10,212 nucleotides of DNA from an uncultured Nitrospira sp. (GCA_946479785.1 CAMLHQ010000103.1:1-10212), one strand, 5' to 3'; positions 1 through 5,775 are shown, numbered from the stretch's first letter. Notes: generated by a model from the letters alone, not told the origin. Translations and numbers: made by a program.

Positions 1-104
1 TTCACCAACCAACCGATACCGTCGATACCATCAACCCGGAGATTCTGCAATCCGCTGCTCGGTACGTGCTGTCCCTCGCCTGGCAACTGGCGAACCAGCC
101 CTAA
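1..104 (+). CDS. C-terminal end of an M28-family metallopeptidase (5' part outside window)
   Basis: An open frame enters from the left edge (first full codon at position 3) and stops at the TAA at 102-104, giving the last 33 residues of a protein. They begin HQPTDTVDTINPEIL and end in a hydrophobic helix with YVLSLAWQLAN. In M28 zinc aminopeptidases the last metal ligand is a His in an H-[TQ]-P-x-D-T-[AVI]-D context close to the C terminus, followed by a helix that closes the domain, and this fragment fits that pattern. The substrate cannot be judged because the catalytic body lies outside the window. The gene converges on the minus-strand gene that ends at 117, leaving 12 bp between the two stops. 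The family call rests on one short motif. The reading frame itself is well supported by its end, composition and lack of stops. Confidence 0.6.
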   Translation, partial: HQPTDTVDTINPEILQSAARYVLSLAWQLANQP

Positions 105-116
105 ACGATTTGCCGG

Positions 117-545
117 CTACGGAATATCGTCGAGGATCGTCGACTGAATATCCGGCAGCGGAGGCGGTTGTCTCGGAGGGCCAGGCAGAACCAAAGGAGA
201 GCCGACCTGGTTCGCTCCCTGAATTAAGCCGATCGACAACTGCGGCCCCAACGTCATCACCGCGCCACTCCAGGCTTGACCGGTCGTCGGATTGCGGAAA
301 CTGAACGACTGAAAATTGTTTCCTGGATTGTAGAGAAACCCTTGCGTGCCTTGGTTGTCCAGATACAAACTCCCGGGGCCGGGTGCACTGAATAGCGGCG
401 CGACACCACCGTCAAAGGATCGGACACTTGAGATTGTCTGTCCCCAAACCGGCTGATCGAGTAGTGCGCAGAGGAAGAGCGCAAGGCCCGCAACAAGTAC
501 GAGGCGATGTGCTCGCCTTACAAGAAGTCCATGACAGATGTTCAT
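117..545 (-). CDS. Small secreted protein of unknown function, Gly/Asn/Pro-rich
   Basis: A 142-residue protein that I do not recognise. Residues 1-14 are basic, residues 15-29 form a hydrophobic core (LVLVAGLALFLCALL), and a signal-peptidase I site is plausible after VWG at about residue 35. The mature part of about 107 residues is rich in Gly, Ser, Asn and Gln and has a Pro-rich stretch near the end (LPGPPRQPPPLPDI, about 120-133). No Cys remains after the signal peptide and there is no further membrane segment, so a periplasmic or exported protein is likely. The frame can be extended upstream to 593, but that would overlap the divergent TolC gene and has no ribosome site. The ATG at 545 sits right after a good -10 element, so the mRNA may be leaderless. 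The gene is head-to-head with the TolC gene. Reading frame likely; function unknown. Confidence 0.6.
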   Translation of the reverse strand: MNICHGLLVRRAHRLVLVAGLALFLCALLDQPVWGQTISSVRSFDGGVAPLFSAPGPGSLYLDNQGTQGFLYNPGNNFQSFSFRNPTTGQAWSGAVMTLGPQLSIGLIQGANQVGSPLVLPGPPRQPPPLPDIQSTILDDIP

Positions 546-559
546 GAAATCATTATAGT
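531..559 (+). promoter_or_regulatory. Predicted sigma70-type promoter for the TolC-led operon
   Basis: On the plus strand, ATGACA (531-536; five of six bases match TTGACA) is followed by 17 nt and TATAGT (554-559; five of six match TATAAT). Transcription would start near 566, giving a leader of about 28 nt that contains the ribosome site AAGGGGG at 583-589 before the ATG at 595. The -10 overlaps the opposing minus-strand -10 at 552-557, and the -35 lies inside the first codons of the divergent gene. Confidence 0.45.
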
Positions 560-580
560 ACGAGGGACGATCATTGTCGA
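552..580 (-). promoter_or_regulatory. Predicted sigma70-type promoter for the small secreted protein, leaderless
   Basis: Read on the minus strand, a -35 TCGACA (580 to 575) is followed by exactly 17 nt and a perfect -10 TATAAT (557 to 552). A start site 6-7 nt past the -10 falls on or next to the ATG at 545, so the predicted transcript has essentially no 5' leader. No Shine-Dalgarno sequence is visible before that ATG, which agrees. The -10 overlaps the -10 of the plus-strand promoter listed separately. The match to consensus is seen in the sequence. Activity and start site are inferred. Confidence 0.5.
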
Positions 581-594
581 CCAAGGGGGACACT

Positions 595-2160
595 ATGACA
601 TGTCGAACCGCTGCAATCCTCTGTCGTCAGATATTGCTAGCCGCCGTGTGCAGTCTCCTCATGACGTCTGGTCCAAGTTCGGCCGCAGAGGACGCGACGA
701 AGGCTTCTCCCGGCGAGCGACGCGAAGAGGTCTCGCTGGCCGATGCCGCGCTCCGCGCGCTCAAAAACAACTTGGACATCAGCATCAGCCGGCAGACGAA
801 AGAGAGTCGCCTGACCGATATCGTCGTAGAACAGGCGAAATTCGATCCGACACTCAGCGTCAACGGACAATATAACCGCACGGTGAATCCCTTGAACCGG
901 CCGGTGTTCGGCGGCACCGGGGGGAACTTAAACGAAATCACGACGTTCGACCAGCGCAATCAGTCTGTGACGTTGGACGCCACGACAAACTTGCTTACCG
1001 GGGGCAACGTCGACCTGAACTACAGCCCTTCCCGCACAAATGTCAATCAAAACGTAGCGACCGGCTTCTTGTTCAATCCGGCCTGGACCGGCGGGCTGGC
1101 CCTCACGCTGACGCAGCCATTGTTGCGCAATGCCGGGATTGATGTCACCAAGACCTTCATCCGCATCGCCCAGAACAACGCCACGGTCGAAGAACATGTC
1201 TTTCGCGACCGGGTTCTGACCGTCCTCGCGACCGTCGAACAGACGTATTGGGAAGTTGTGTTCTCAAACGAGAATTTGAAGGTCGCCGAAGCGGCGCTGA
1301 AAGCCGCGCAGGAACTGCTGGCCAGCAACCGGGCCAAGGCCAAGGCCGGTGTCATGTCGATCGTCGATGTGCTGCAGGCGGAGGCGGCCGTCGCCTCCCG
1401 CGTCGAGCAGGTTCTGGTCGCGGAAAAGTCCATCCGCGATCAGGAAGATCAATTGCGCCGGCTCTTGAATCCCGGTGAAGAGGAACTGCGCCTGGATATC
1501 CGATTGACGCCAAAAGATCAGCCGGTCGTAGTCCTGGAACCGATCAGCCTGCAAGAAGCCATCGACATCGCGTTCGAGCAACGCCCTGAGATCGTACAGG
1601 CCAAGAAAAATGTCGAGACCAGCGACATCAACACCAAGTTCGCCAAGAATCAGCTACTTCCTACGCTCTCCTTTCAAGGCACAATGGGCATGGCAGGATT
1701 GGGCAAAGACTATCCCGATTCCGTCAATCGCAATTTCAGCGGCGACTTTTATAACTATGGCGCGGGTCTCGTTCTGAGCTACCCGCTCGGTAATCGCTCG
1801 GCTTGGAGTACCTACAGCAGGCGACAAATCGAAAGCAAAAACGCAGAAGCGTCACTGGTCAGTGTCCGTCAACAGATCATCATCGGCGTCAAAGAAGCCG
1901 TCCGGCGCGTGCAGACTGATTTCAAGCGCATTGAAACGACCAGGTCGGCGCGCATTATGGCCGAGAAACAGCTCCAGGCCGAACAGGAACGGCTGAAGGT
2001 TGGACTCAGCACAACACGCTTCGTGCTGGATTTCCAGCGCGACCTGGCGACCGCCCAGGGCAACGAGTTACGGGCAATCGTGGATTACAACAAATCGCTG
2101 TCCAATTTGGCGCGGCATAAGGCGACGACCCTAGAGCGCTATAATTTGCAGCTCCAATGA
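595..2160 (+). CDS. TolC-family outer-membrane efflux/secretion channel protein
   Basis: A 521-residue protein of the outer membrane efflux protein family (OEP, PF02321), close to the usual family length. TolC-like proteins trimerise into an outer-membrane beta-barrel with a long periplasmic alpha tunnel that docks with RND, MFS or ABC pumps through an adaptor. Residues 1-31 form a signal peptide ending SSAAED. LAAVC inside it is a poor lipobox because Val precedes the Cys, so I do not call a lipoprotein. The first OEP repeat starts near residue 46 (VSLADAALRALKNN) and the second near 316 (ISLQEAIDIAFEQRPEI), each with long Ala/Gln/Glu-rich helices. The start at 595 is chosen because AAGGGGG lies 5 nt upstream. 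A TTG at 574 is in frame but has no ribosome site. No pump or adaptor gene follows, so the partner and cargo are unknown. First gene of a tight four-gene cluster. Confidence 0.88.
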   Translation: MTCRTAAILCRQILLAAVCSLLMTSGPSSAAEDATKASPGERREEVSLADAALRALKNNLDISISRQTKESRLTDIVVEQAKFDPTLSVNGQYNRTVNPLNRPVFGGTGGNLNEITTFDQRNQSVTLDATTNLLTGGNVDLNYSPSRTNVNQNVATGFLFNPAWTGGLALTLTQPLLRNAGIDVTKTFIRIAQNNATVEEHVFRDRVLTVLATVEQTYWEVVFSNENLKVAEAALKAAQELLASNRAKAKAGVMSIVDVLQAEAAVASRVEQVLVAEKSIRDQEDQLRRLLNPGEEELRLDIRLTPKDQPVVVLEPISLQEAIDIAFEQRPEIVQAKKNVETSDINTKFAKNQLLPTLSFQGTMGMAGLGKDYPDSVNRNFSGDFYNYGAGLVLSYPLGNRSAWSTYSRRQIESKNAEASLVSVRQQIIIGVKEAVRRVQTDFKRIETTRSARIMAEKQLQAEQERLKVGLSTTRFVLDFQRDLATAQGNELRAIVDYNKSLSNLARHKATTLERYNLQLQ

Positions 2161-2167
2161 CGGCCCG

Positions 2168-2878
2168 ATGACGTCGCCCGAGCCTGGTCATTCCCCAGCA
2201 ACTCAGGTGAACGAATGGGGTGCGGCGCTGGCATTGCTGCCGATCGCAGCCACTATTGACTATTACGCCCTCCCCGACTGGCTCCAAGACCACACGCTGA
2301 TTCAACTTACTCCGCAGATCATCGCTTACCTCGCCTTCGCCTTGTGGGCTTACCATAATGGGTCGATCCTCATTCGGTTCGGGCTTGAGAAGCAGCAGGT
2401 GTCCCGTGGGTTGAAGATAGGAGCTGTCACGGGGCTTATTCTCGGCTGTCTGAACTCATTTGTGATACTTCAGCTCGTTCCATACCTGGGCTATGACGTC
2501 TCCTTCTTAAAACACACGCCTCATGCTCTCTTCCCGGTGCTCCTCATGGTCCCCTGGTTCATTGCCGCCGTTGCGCTGTTCGTGGAATTCAATTTCCGCG
2601 GCTTTTTATTGGGACGGCTGGTCGCCCTGGAATCCGGCTTCTGGAACCTTCCGTCGATCCGGCGCTTCTCGCCGGCGGCCCTCCTGACCAGCGCGCTCGT
2701 ATTTTCGTTCGATCCCTTCATGGTCAATACGTTTCAGCACCTCCATTGGATCGCCGTTTGGGATGGGTTGATCTGGGGCTTCATCTGGTTGCAAACGAGG
2801 AATCTTTACGCAACGGTCGTAGCCCATGCGATTGAAGTCATCGTGGTGTATAGTGCGGTGCGGGCGGCATTGATCTGA
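2168..2878 (+). CDS. CPBP (Abi/CAAX-protease-like) family membrane protein, active-site motifs altered
   Basis: A 236-residue integral membrane protein with about six to seven hydrophobic segments (roughly residues 18-33, 50-69, 82-104, 120-142, 168-186, 195-208 and 212-235). CPBP/Rce1-type intramembrane proteases have an EExxxR motif, an FxxxH motif and a late conserved His followed by Asn. Here the first motif reads V139-E140-F-N-F-R144-G, so the first Glu is replaced. The expected second-motif position reads F179-S-F-D-P183, although F189-Q-H-L-H193 slightly later could serve. The third motif keeps H220 (VVAHAIE) but lacks the following Asn. By family knowledge this suggests lost or changed protease activity; the alignment is by eye. 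The start is 7 nt after the TolC stop with no clear ribosome site, so translation may be coupled. MBL-fold gene follows after 7 nt. Family call moderately sure; role unknown. Confidence 0.6.
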   Translation: MTSPEPGHSPATQVNEWGAALALLPIAATIDYYALPDWLQDHTLIQLTPQIIAYLAFALWAYHNGSILIRFGLEKQQVSRGLKIGAVTGLILGCLNSFVILQLVPYLGYDVSFLKHTPHALFPVLLMVPWFIAAVALFVEFNFRGFLLGRLVALESGFWNLPSIRRFSPAALLTSALVFSFDPFMVNTFQHLHWIAVWDGLIWGFIWLQTRNLYATVVAHAIEVIVVYSAVRAALI

Positions 2879-2885
2879 GCTCCGT

Positions 2886-3905
2886 ATGAATCCCTCTTTT
2901 TCCAGTTATCTTGTGAACGACTGCTTCGGGGATCCCGGCGTCTATGTGGAAGTCCGATGGTCGAAGCGGGCACTGCTCTTCGACCTGGGACAGAACGACT
3001 CGCTCGGTCCCACTCGTCTTCTGCGGGCCAACGACATCTTCATTTCCCATACGCACATGGACCACTTCATCGGATTCGATGCCGTCGTGCGCGTCGCGTT
3101 GGGGCGGGGCAAGAGGCTTCGGCTCTACGGCCCTCCCGGATTGATCGACAATGTGAACGGCAAACTGCGGGGCTATACATGGAATCTGGTGGATGGCTAT
3201 CCGCTGACTATCGAAGTTCACGAATTCCATCGGCAGGAGATCAGGCAGAGCGTCTTCCATGCCACTAACGGGTTCCTCCCCTCAGAGCCAATGGTTCGTC
3301 CCCTTACTGTCCACCCCGTAACCGGTCTCTTCACGATCCTCGAAGACCCGATGTTCACGGTGAAAGCTGTGGCCTTGAACCATCGCATTCCCTCGTTCGC
3401 CTACTCGTTGGAGGAACAGTTTCACATTAATGTCAACAAGCAAAAACTGCACGAGGCGGGTCTGCCGGTCGGCGGCTGGCTGAAGGATGTGAAACAGTAT
3501 GTCTGGCAAGGGAAGCCGGATGACTTTCGGTTTACCGCCACCCTGTTTGAGGAGCATCGACGAGCGGAACGGGAATTCGCACTGGGTGAAATCAAAAAAC
3601 AGTTTCTGACCATATCTCGCGGTCAAAAACTGGCTTATGTCGTCGACGCCCGCTACGACGAAGATAATGAAGCCAAGGTCATCGCGCTCGCCAAGGCAGC
3701 CGACCTGTTCTACTGTGAATCCCCCTACCTGGGTATCGATGCGGAAAAGGCCCGCGACCGCTATCATCTTACCGCCAGACAGGCCGGTATTATGGCACGT
3801 AAAGCCCAGGTTCGGGATCTCATTGTGTTTCATTTCTCGCCGCGGTATACGGGACAGGGCGAAGTGATCGAGCGAGAAGCACAGGAGACTTTTCAAGGAA
3901 ACTGA
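2886..3905 (+). CDS. RNase Z-like MBL-fold metallo-hydrolase
   Basis: A 339-residue cytoplasmic protein with no signal peptide. The metal site of the RNase Z branch of the metallo-beta-lactamase fold is complete: H55-T-H57-M-D59-H60, H166 (in VALNH), D254 (in VVDARYDE) and H316 (in IVFHFSPRY). H294 in YHLTARQAG matches the conserved HxTA(x)QA motif of tRNase Z. Residues 185-205 (KLHEAGLPVGGWLKDVK) resemble the exosite arm that grips tRNA, with Gly-Gly where a Gly-Pro is common. The N terminus lacks the usual opening strand with the GTxxxxP pattern, and 339 residues is somewhat longer than typical bacterial RNase Z of about 310. It may therefore be a paralogue with another phosphodiester substrate rather than the tRNA 3'-end enzyme. 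It sits 7 nt after the CPBP-like gene and 11 nt before the next gene. Fold very sure; substrate not known. Confidence 0.82.
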   Translation: MNPSFSSYLVNDCFGDPGVYVEVRWSKRALLFDLGQNDSLGPTRLLRANDIFISHTHMDHFIGFDAVVRVALGRGKRLRLYGPPGLIDNVNGKLRGYTWNLVDGYPLTIEVHEFHRQEIRQSVFHATNGFLPSEPMVRPLTVHPVTGLFTILEDPMFTVKAVALNHRIPSFAYSLEEQFHINVNKQKLHEAGLPVGGWLKDVKQYVWQGKPDDFRFTATLFEEHRRAEREFALGEIKKQFLTISRGQKLAYVVDARYDEDNEAKVIALAKAADLFYCESPYLGIDAEKARDRYHLTARQAGIMARKAQVRDLIVFHFSPRYTGQGEVIEREAQETFQGN

Positions 3906-3916
3906 GGAGAGCGAGC

Positions 3917-4255
3917 GTGAATGACGTGGGAAAATATGCGGTCTATTTCCTCTTGGGAGGCACGATCGTCAGCCTCTCAACCTATCTAGGCGCTCAGGGC
4001 AGGCCTTATCTCGCTGCGTTTGCGAGCACGTTCCCTGCCATCACCGGCGTCACCTTTGTCTTGTTGTATTTGAACGGAGGCACCGACGCGACCGTGGCAT
4101 ACGCCGAAAAGCTTTTCTGGTTCGTTCCCCCTTGGATCGTCTACGTCATGGCCATGATCGTCGGTGTACCGCGCCTGGGCTTCTGGCCGGCCATAGTGGT
4201 TTCGATGACATTATATATGGGTTGCGTCTGGCTCGTGAAACTGGCTCTCCGCTGA
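3917..4255 (+). CDS. Small four-helix membrane protein, DUF3147/GlpM-like
   Basis: A 112-residue protein made almost entirely of four hydrophobic segments (about residues 6-24, 29-51, 66-84 and 88-110) joined by very short loops. Recognisable features are GGTIVSLSTYLG near the N terminus, AFASTFPAIT, VPPWIVYV and PRLGFWPA. Proteins of this size and pattern are annotated as DUF3147, and more loosely as GlpM-like inner-membrane proteins; no biochemical role is firmly known. The start is a GTG, chosen because GAGGAGA (3904-3910) lies 6 nt upstream and includes part of the TGA stop of the preceding gene, which suggests coupled translation. It is the last gene of the TolC-led cluster. The coding call is strong. 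The family name is from memory of the pattern. Confidence 0.7.
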   Translation: MNDVGKYAVYFLLGGTIVSLSTYLGAQGRPYLAAFASTFPAITGVTFVLLYLNGGTDATVAYAEKLFWFVPPWIVYVMAMIVGVPRLGFWPAIVVSMTLYMGCVWLVKLALR

Positions 4256-4282
4256 CTTCCCCTCTGCCGTAGGGCTCTCTTC

Positions 4283-4325
4283 GAAACGCCACACATGCGG
4301 ATCGCCGCTCCTGCGGACGCGTTTC
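4283..4325 (+). repeat. Inverted repeat with nested alternative hairpins after the TolC-led cluster
   Basis: GAAACGC (4283-4289) pairs perfectly with GCGTTTC (4319-4325). Inside the loop, GCGG-ATCG-CCGC (4297-4308) and CCGC-TCCT-GCGG (4305-4316) are two mutually exclusive small hairpins. The element starts 28 nt after the stop of the DUF3147-like gene. No U-tract follows on either strand, so it is not a standard intrinsic terminator. It could stabilise the operon's 3' end or be chance in GC-rich DNA. Confidence 0.25.
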
Positions 4326-4394
4326 TCAAAATCCCCTTCATTCGAGGTACCCTCTTCGAATACTACCGGAACATTCTGGCGGGGGATAAAGTCA

Positions 4395-4937
4395 ATGCAT
4401 GCAAGGGATCAAGCCATGATCAGCTTGATTGAGTTCTTCTCAATTTGCGGTGTGGCGACCTTGACCGCTGCTGGGGCATCGCATGGGTGGAACCTCCTGC
4501 GACGATCCCGCAGCCGCTCCGAACAACCGGGCAGAGCCAACGGCGATGACGGAACCGGCCGGCCCTCCGCGGGGGCATTTCACGAACCCCGCCTCGGCAA
4601 ACGCCGCTGCGTCAGCTACCGAATCGAATATGGCATAGGTGAAAGCCGAAATGAGGGTATGCTGATCGACATGTCACGACAGGGATGGCGCGCCCGGGGG
4701 ACCCAGCCGGTCACCAAGGGAACGGCCCTGACGGTCCAGGTCTATTTTTCCGAAGCATCTCAGCCCATTACGATCGAGGAAGCCGTGGTTCGATGGACGG
4801 AGGGATTGGAGTTTGGAGTTGAACTGACCCGCATCAGCCCCGAATCCGCGGCGATGCTCAGCGACTATCTGTCCGCTCACTATCCAGCCGCCGAACCTGC
4901 CCGTCTCTATGCGCTCTCGCCCTTCTCCTACAATTAG
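4395..4937 (+). CDS. Membrane-anchored PilZ-domain protein (possible c-di-GMP receptor)
   Basis: A 180-residue protein. Residues 8-30 (ISLIEFFSICGVATLTAAGA) form one hydrophobic segment followed by Arg-rich RRSRSRS, typical of an inner-membrane anchor with the rest in the cytoplasm. A linker of about 30 residues leads to a PilZ-like beta-barrel at about 65-163, with I91-D92-M-S94-R-Q-G97 (the DxSxxG motif) and GLEFGVEL near the end. PilZ domains bind cyclic di-GMP through RxxxR plus [DN]xSxxG. Here the arginines read R70-R71-C-V-S-Y-R76, with no RxxxR pair, so binding may be altered. Two starts are possible: ATG 4395 after GGGGGA (8-nt gap), or ATG 4416 after AAGGGA (7-nt gap). The second would give a 173-residue protein starting MISLIEF. 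The gene is separated by 139 bp from the cluster upstream and converges on the minus-strand gene at 4973. Confidence 0.72.
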   Translation: MHARDQAMISLIEFFSICGVATLTAAGASHGWNLLRRSRSRSEQPGRANGDDGTGRPSAGAFHEPRLGKRRCVSYRIEYGIGESRNEGMLIDMSRQGWRARGTQPVTKGTALTVQVYFSEASQPITIEEAVVRWTEGLEFGVELTRISPESAAMLSDYLSAHYPAAEPARLYALSPFSYN

Positions 4938-4981
4938 CAGGATGCAGGATAGGCTGTATTTTTAGCAGGCGTTTAAGCAGG
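4934..4981. repeat. Three short direct repeats of T(T/A)AGCAGG between convergent genes
   Basis: TTAGCAGG at 4934-4941, TTAGCAGG at 4962-4969 and TAAGCAGG at 4974-4981 lie across the 35-bp gap between the PilZ gene and the convergent minus-strand gene, running into both stop codons. GCAGGAT is also directly repeated at 4937-4950. A TATTTTTAG tract (4957-4965) follows only a weak possible stem, TACA (4929-4932) with TGTA (4955-4958), so a terminator is not well supported. It may be a worn remnant of a short repeat element. Confidence 0.3.
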
Positions 4982-5551
4982 TGAACCGAAATGCAGTCGG
5001 CTCATCTCGGTCATCGCTGAGACGAGATAGTCGACGGTTTCCGTCACGGTACTGCTGGCTTTATGGGACGGGCCCTTGCCGCCGGCCCAAATATCGGGTG
5101 GGTGTTCGATCTCACGCACATTTTGGCAGAATTGGGTGATCGACCGTTTCCAAAACACTCCGTCGCTCCCCTCGTCGAGAAAATGCTCTCGGTCTTGTGT
5201 GAAGGGGCGGTCGAATTGCTTGGCCCTCATCTGCCACATCTGCTCCATCGCATTCTGCCGTTCTTGACTGAACTCGAGCCCCGTCGCACGCTCGTTCAAG
5301 GCGGCAAAAAGACCGCCGATCACCCGCTCGACTTCCGACTCTGGAAACATCCCTACGCAGGTTTGGACGATGAGATATTTGTGAAACAGAAACACTTCCG
5401 CGCTGATGCGGGCTTCGTTGGCGGACGGATCATAGGCGCGCGCGAGTTCTTTCAGTGCCTCTCCTGATGGCCCTTCCAGACTGGAGCCCAAAAGCCCGGC
5501 AAGTTGGCGCCCGATCTCCAGATAATTATTCGGGACAGTCGGCTGGGTCAT
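4973..5551 (-). CDS. Uncharacterised helical protein, about 192 residues
   Basis: I do not recognise this protein. It is 192 residues, soluble-looking, with no signal peptide and no full membrane segment. It appears mostly alpha-helical: residues 10-24, 29-40, 44-65 (ARISAEVFLFHKYLIVQT), 70-89 (PESEVERVIGGLFAALNER), 95-112 (Met/Gln-rich EQMWQMRAKQF) and 170-186. It has only two Cys (65 and 142) and no obvious catalytic motif. The frame extends upstream to 5731, but the ATG at 5551 is preferred because AAAAGGAAC lies about 8 nt before it and the extra 60 residues look like translated intergenic DNA (Arg/Gly/Trp-rich). Third codon positions are strongly G or C, as in the other genes. The opposite-strand frame over the same bases (5063-5467) is a shadow. 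The gene diverges from the UvrA-family gene, sharing a 240-bp intergenic region. Confidence 0.68.
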   Translation of the reverse strand: MTQPTVPNNYLEIGRQLAGLLGSSLEGPSGEALKELARAYDPSANEARISAEVFLFHKYLIVQTCVGMFPESEVERVIGGLFAALNERATGLEFSQERQNAMEQMWQMRAKQFDRPFTQDREHFLDEGSDGVFWKRSITQFCQNVREIEHPPDIWAGGKGPSHKASSTVTETVDYLVSAMTEMSRLHFGSPA

Positions 5552-5580
5552 TGGAAATGTTCCTTTTCTAAGACATCCTC

Positions 5581-5598
5581 TCAGGAGTCGTATCCTGA
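5581..5598. repeat. Perfect inverted repeat upstream of the unknown helical protein gene
   Basis: TCAGGA (5581-5586), six bases, then TCCTGA (5593-5598), an exact 6-6-6 inverted repeat about 30 bp upstream of the start at 5551. A further TCCT at 5576-5579 lies 3 nt from the inner AGGA, so two competing hairpins are possible in the leader RNA. It could be an operator or a leader structure. Confidence 0.3.
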
Positions 5599-5733
5599 CA
5601 TGAGCCGAAATGTTTGTCGAACCGGAGCCTGAATCGTGATTGCACCATCCTCTCATCCACTCGAAGAATCCCCAAGACAAACTACGATTCTTACCCGCAA
5701 AACCACCGCGGACCAGCCGCCGGCACCTCATCG

Positions 5734-5762
5734 TTGAAGCGCGTCCCTCGGCTTGCTAGGAT
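5734..5762 (+). promoter_or_regulatory. Predicted promoter of the UvrA-family gene
   Basis: TTGAAG (5734-5739) and TAGGAT (5757-5762) are spaced by exactly 17 nt. Each matches four of six consensus bases. Start of transcription would be near 5769, leaving a leader of about 23 nt that contains the ribosome site GGAGGA (5778-5783) before GTG 5792. No CTG-N10-CAG type SOS box is seen. The spacing is ideal but the hexamers are mediocre. Confidence 0.35.
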
Positions 5763-5775
5763 GCTCGGTCATCCT
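5758..5775. promoter_or_regulatory. Palindrome overlapping the predicted -10 and start site of the UvrA-family gene
   Basis: AGGATG (5758-5763), CTCGGT, CATCCT (5770-5775) is an exact 6-6-6 inverted repeat. It covers most of the predicted -10 and the expected transcription start and ends 2 nt before the ribosome site GGAGGA. This is where a repressor operator would block transcription. If transcription starts further upstream, it would instead form a leader hairpin next to the ribosome site. Confidence 0.35.

Larger units (their letters stand above)
5574..5775. repeat. Cluster of CATCCT/AGGATG motifs between divergent genes
   Basis: In the 240-bp region between the unknown helical protein and the UvrA-family gene, CATCCT occurs at 5574-5579, 5646-5651 and 5770-5775, and its complement AGGATG at 5758-5763. 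The first two copies are part of an exact 10-bp direct repeat CATCCTCTCA (5574-5583 and 5646-5655). The last two form a palindrome over the UvrA promoter. This could be a set of binding sites for one regulator of both genes; that is inference. Apart from this and the features listed separately, the region holds no supported gene. Confidence 0.35.

Noticed and set aside
106..129. Imperfect hairpin between the convergent peptidase and small secreted protein genes (CCG-GCTA-CGG core with CGAT/ATCG flanks)
   Set aside because: Two mismatches in the stem and no T-tract on either strand, so not a convincing terminator.
595..690. Possible lipoprotein signal in the TolC-family protein (LAAVC)
   Set aside because: Val directly before the Cys does not fit the lipobox. 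A signal-peptidase I site at SSAAED fits better.
3282..3896. 204-codon open frame on the minus strand, antisense to the RNase Z-like gene
   Set aside because: The plus-strand protein has a full set of metal ligands. The antisense frame has no ribosome site or recognisable motif and is a GC-rich shadow.
4295..4432. 45-residue plus-strand frame in the spacer before the PilZ gene (starts MRIAAPADAF)
   Set aside because: No ribosome site before its ATG, and it overlaps the PilZ start by more than 30 bp. Not enough support to call a gene.
5063..5467. 134-codon plus-strand frame opposite the unknown helical protein
   Set aside because: The minus-strand frame has a good ribosome site, spans further and has the stronger G/C third-position bias.
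5631..5690. 7-bp inverted repeat GAATCGT / ACGATTC separated by 46 bp
   Set aside because: The arms are too far apart for an obvious operator or hairpin. Chance pairing is likely.
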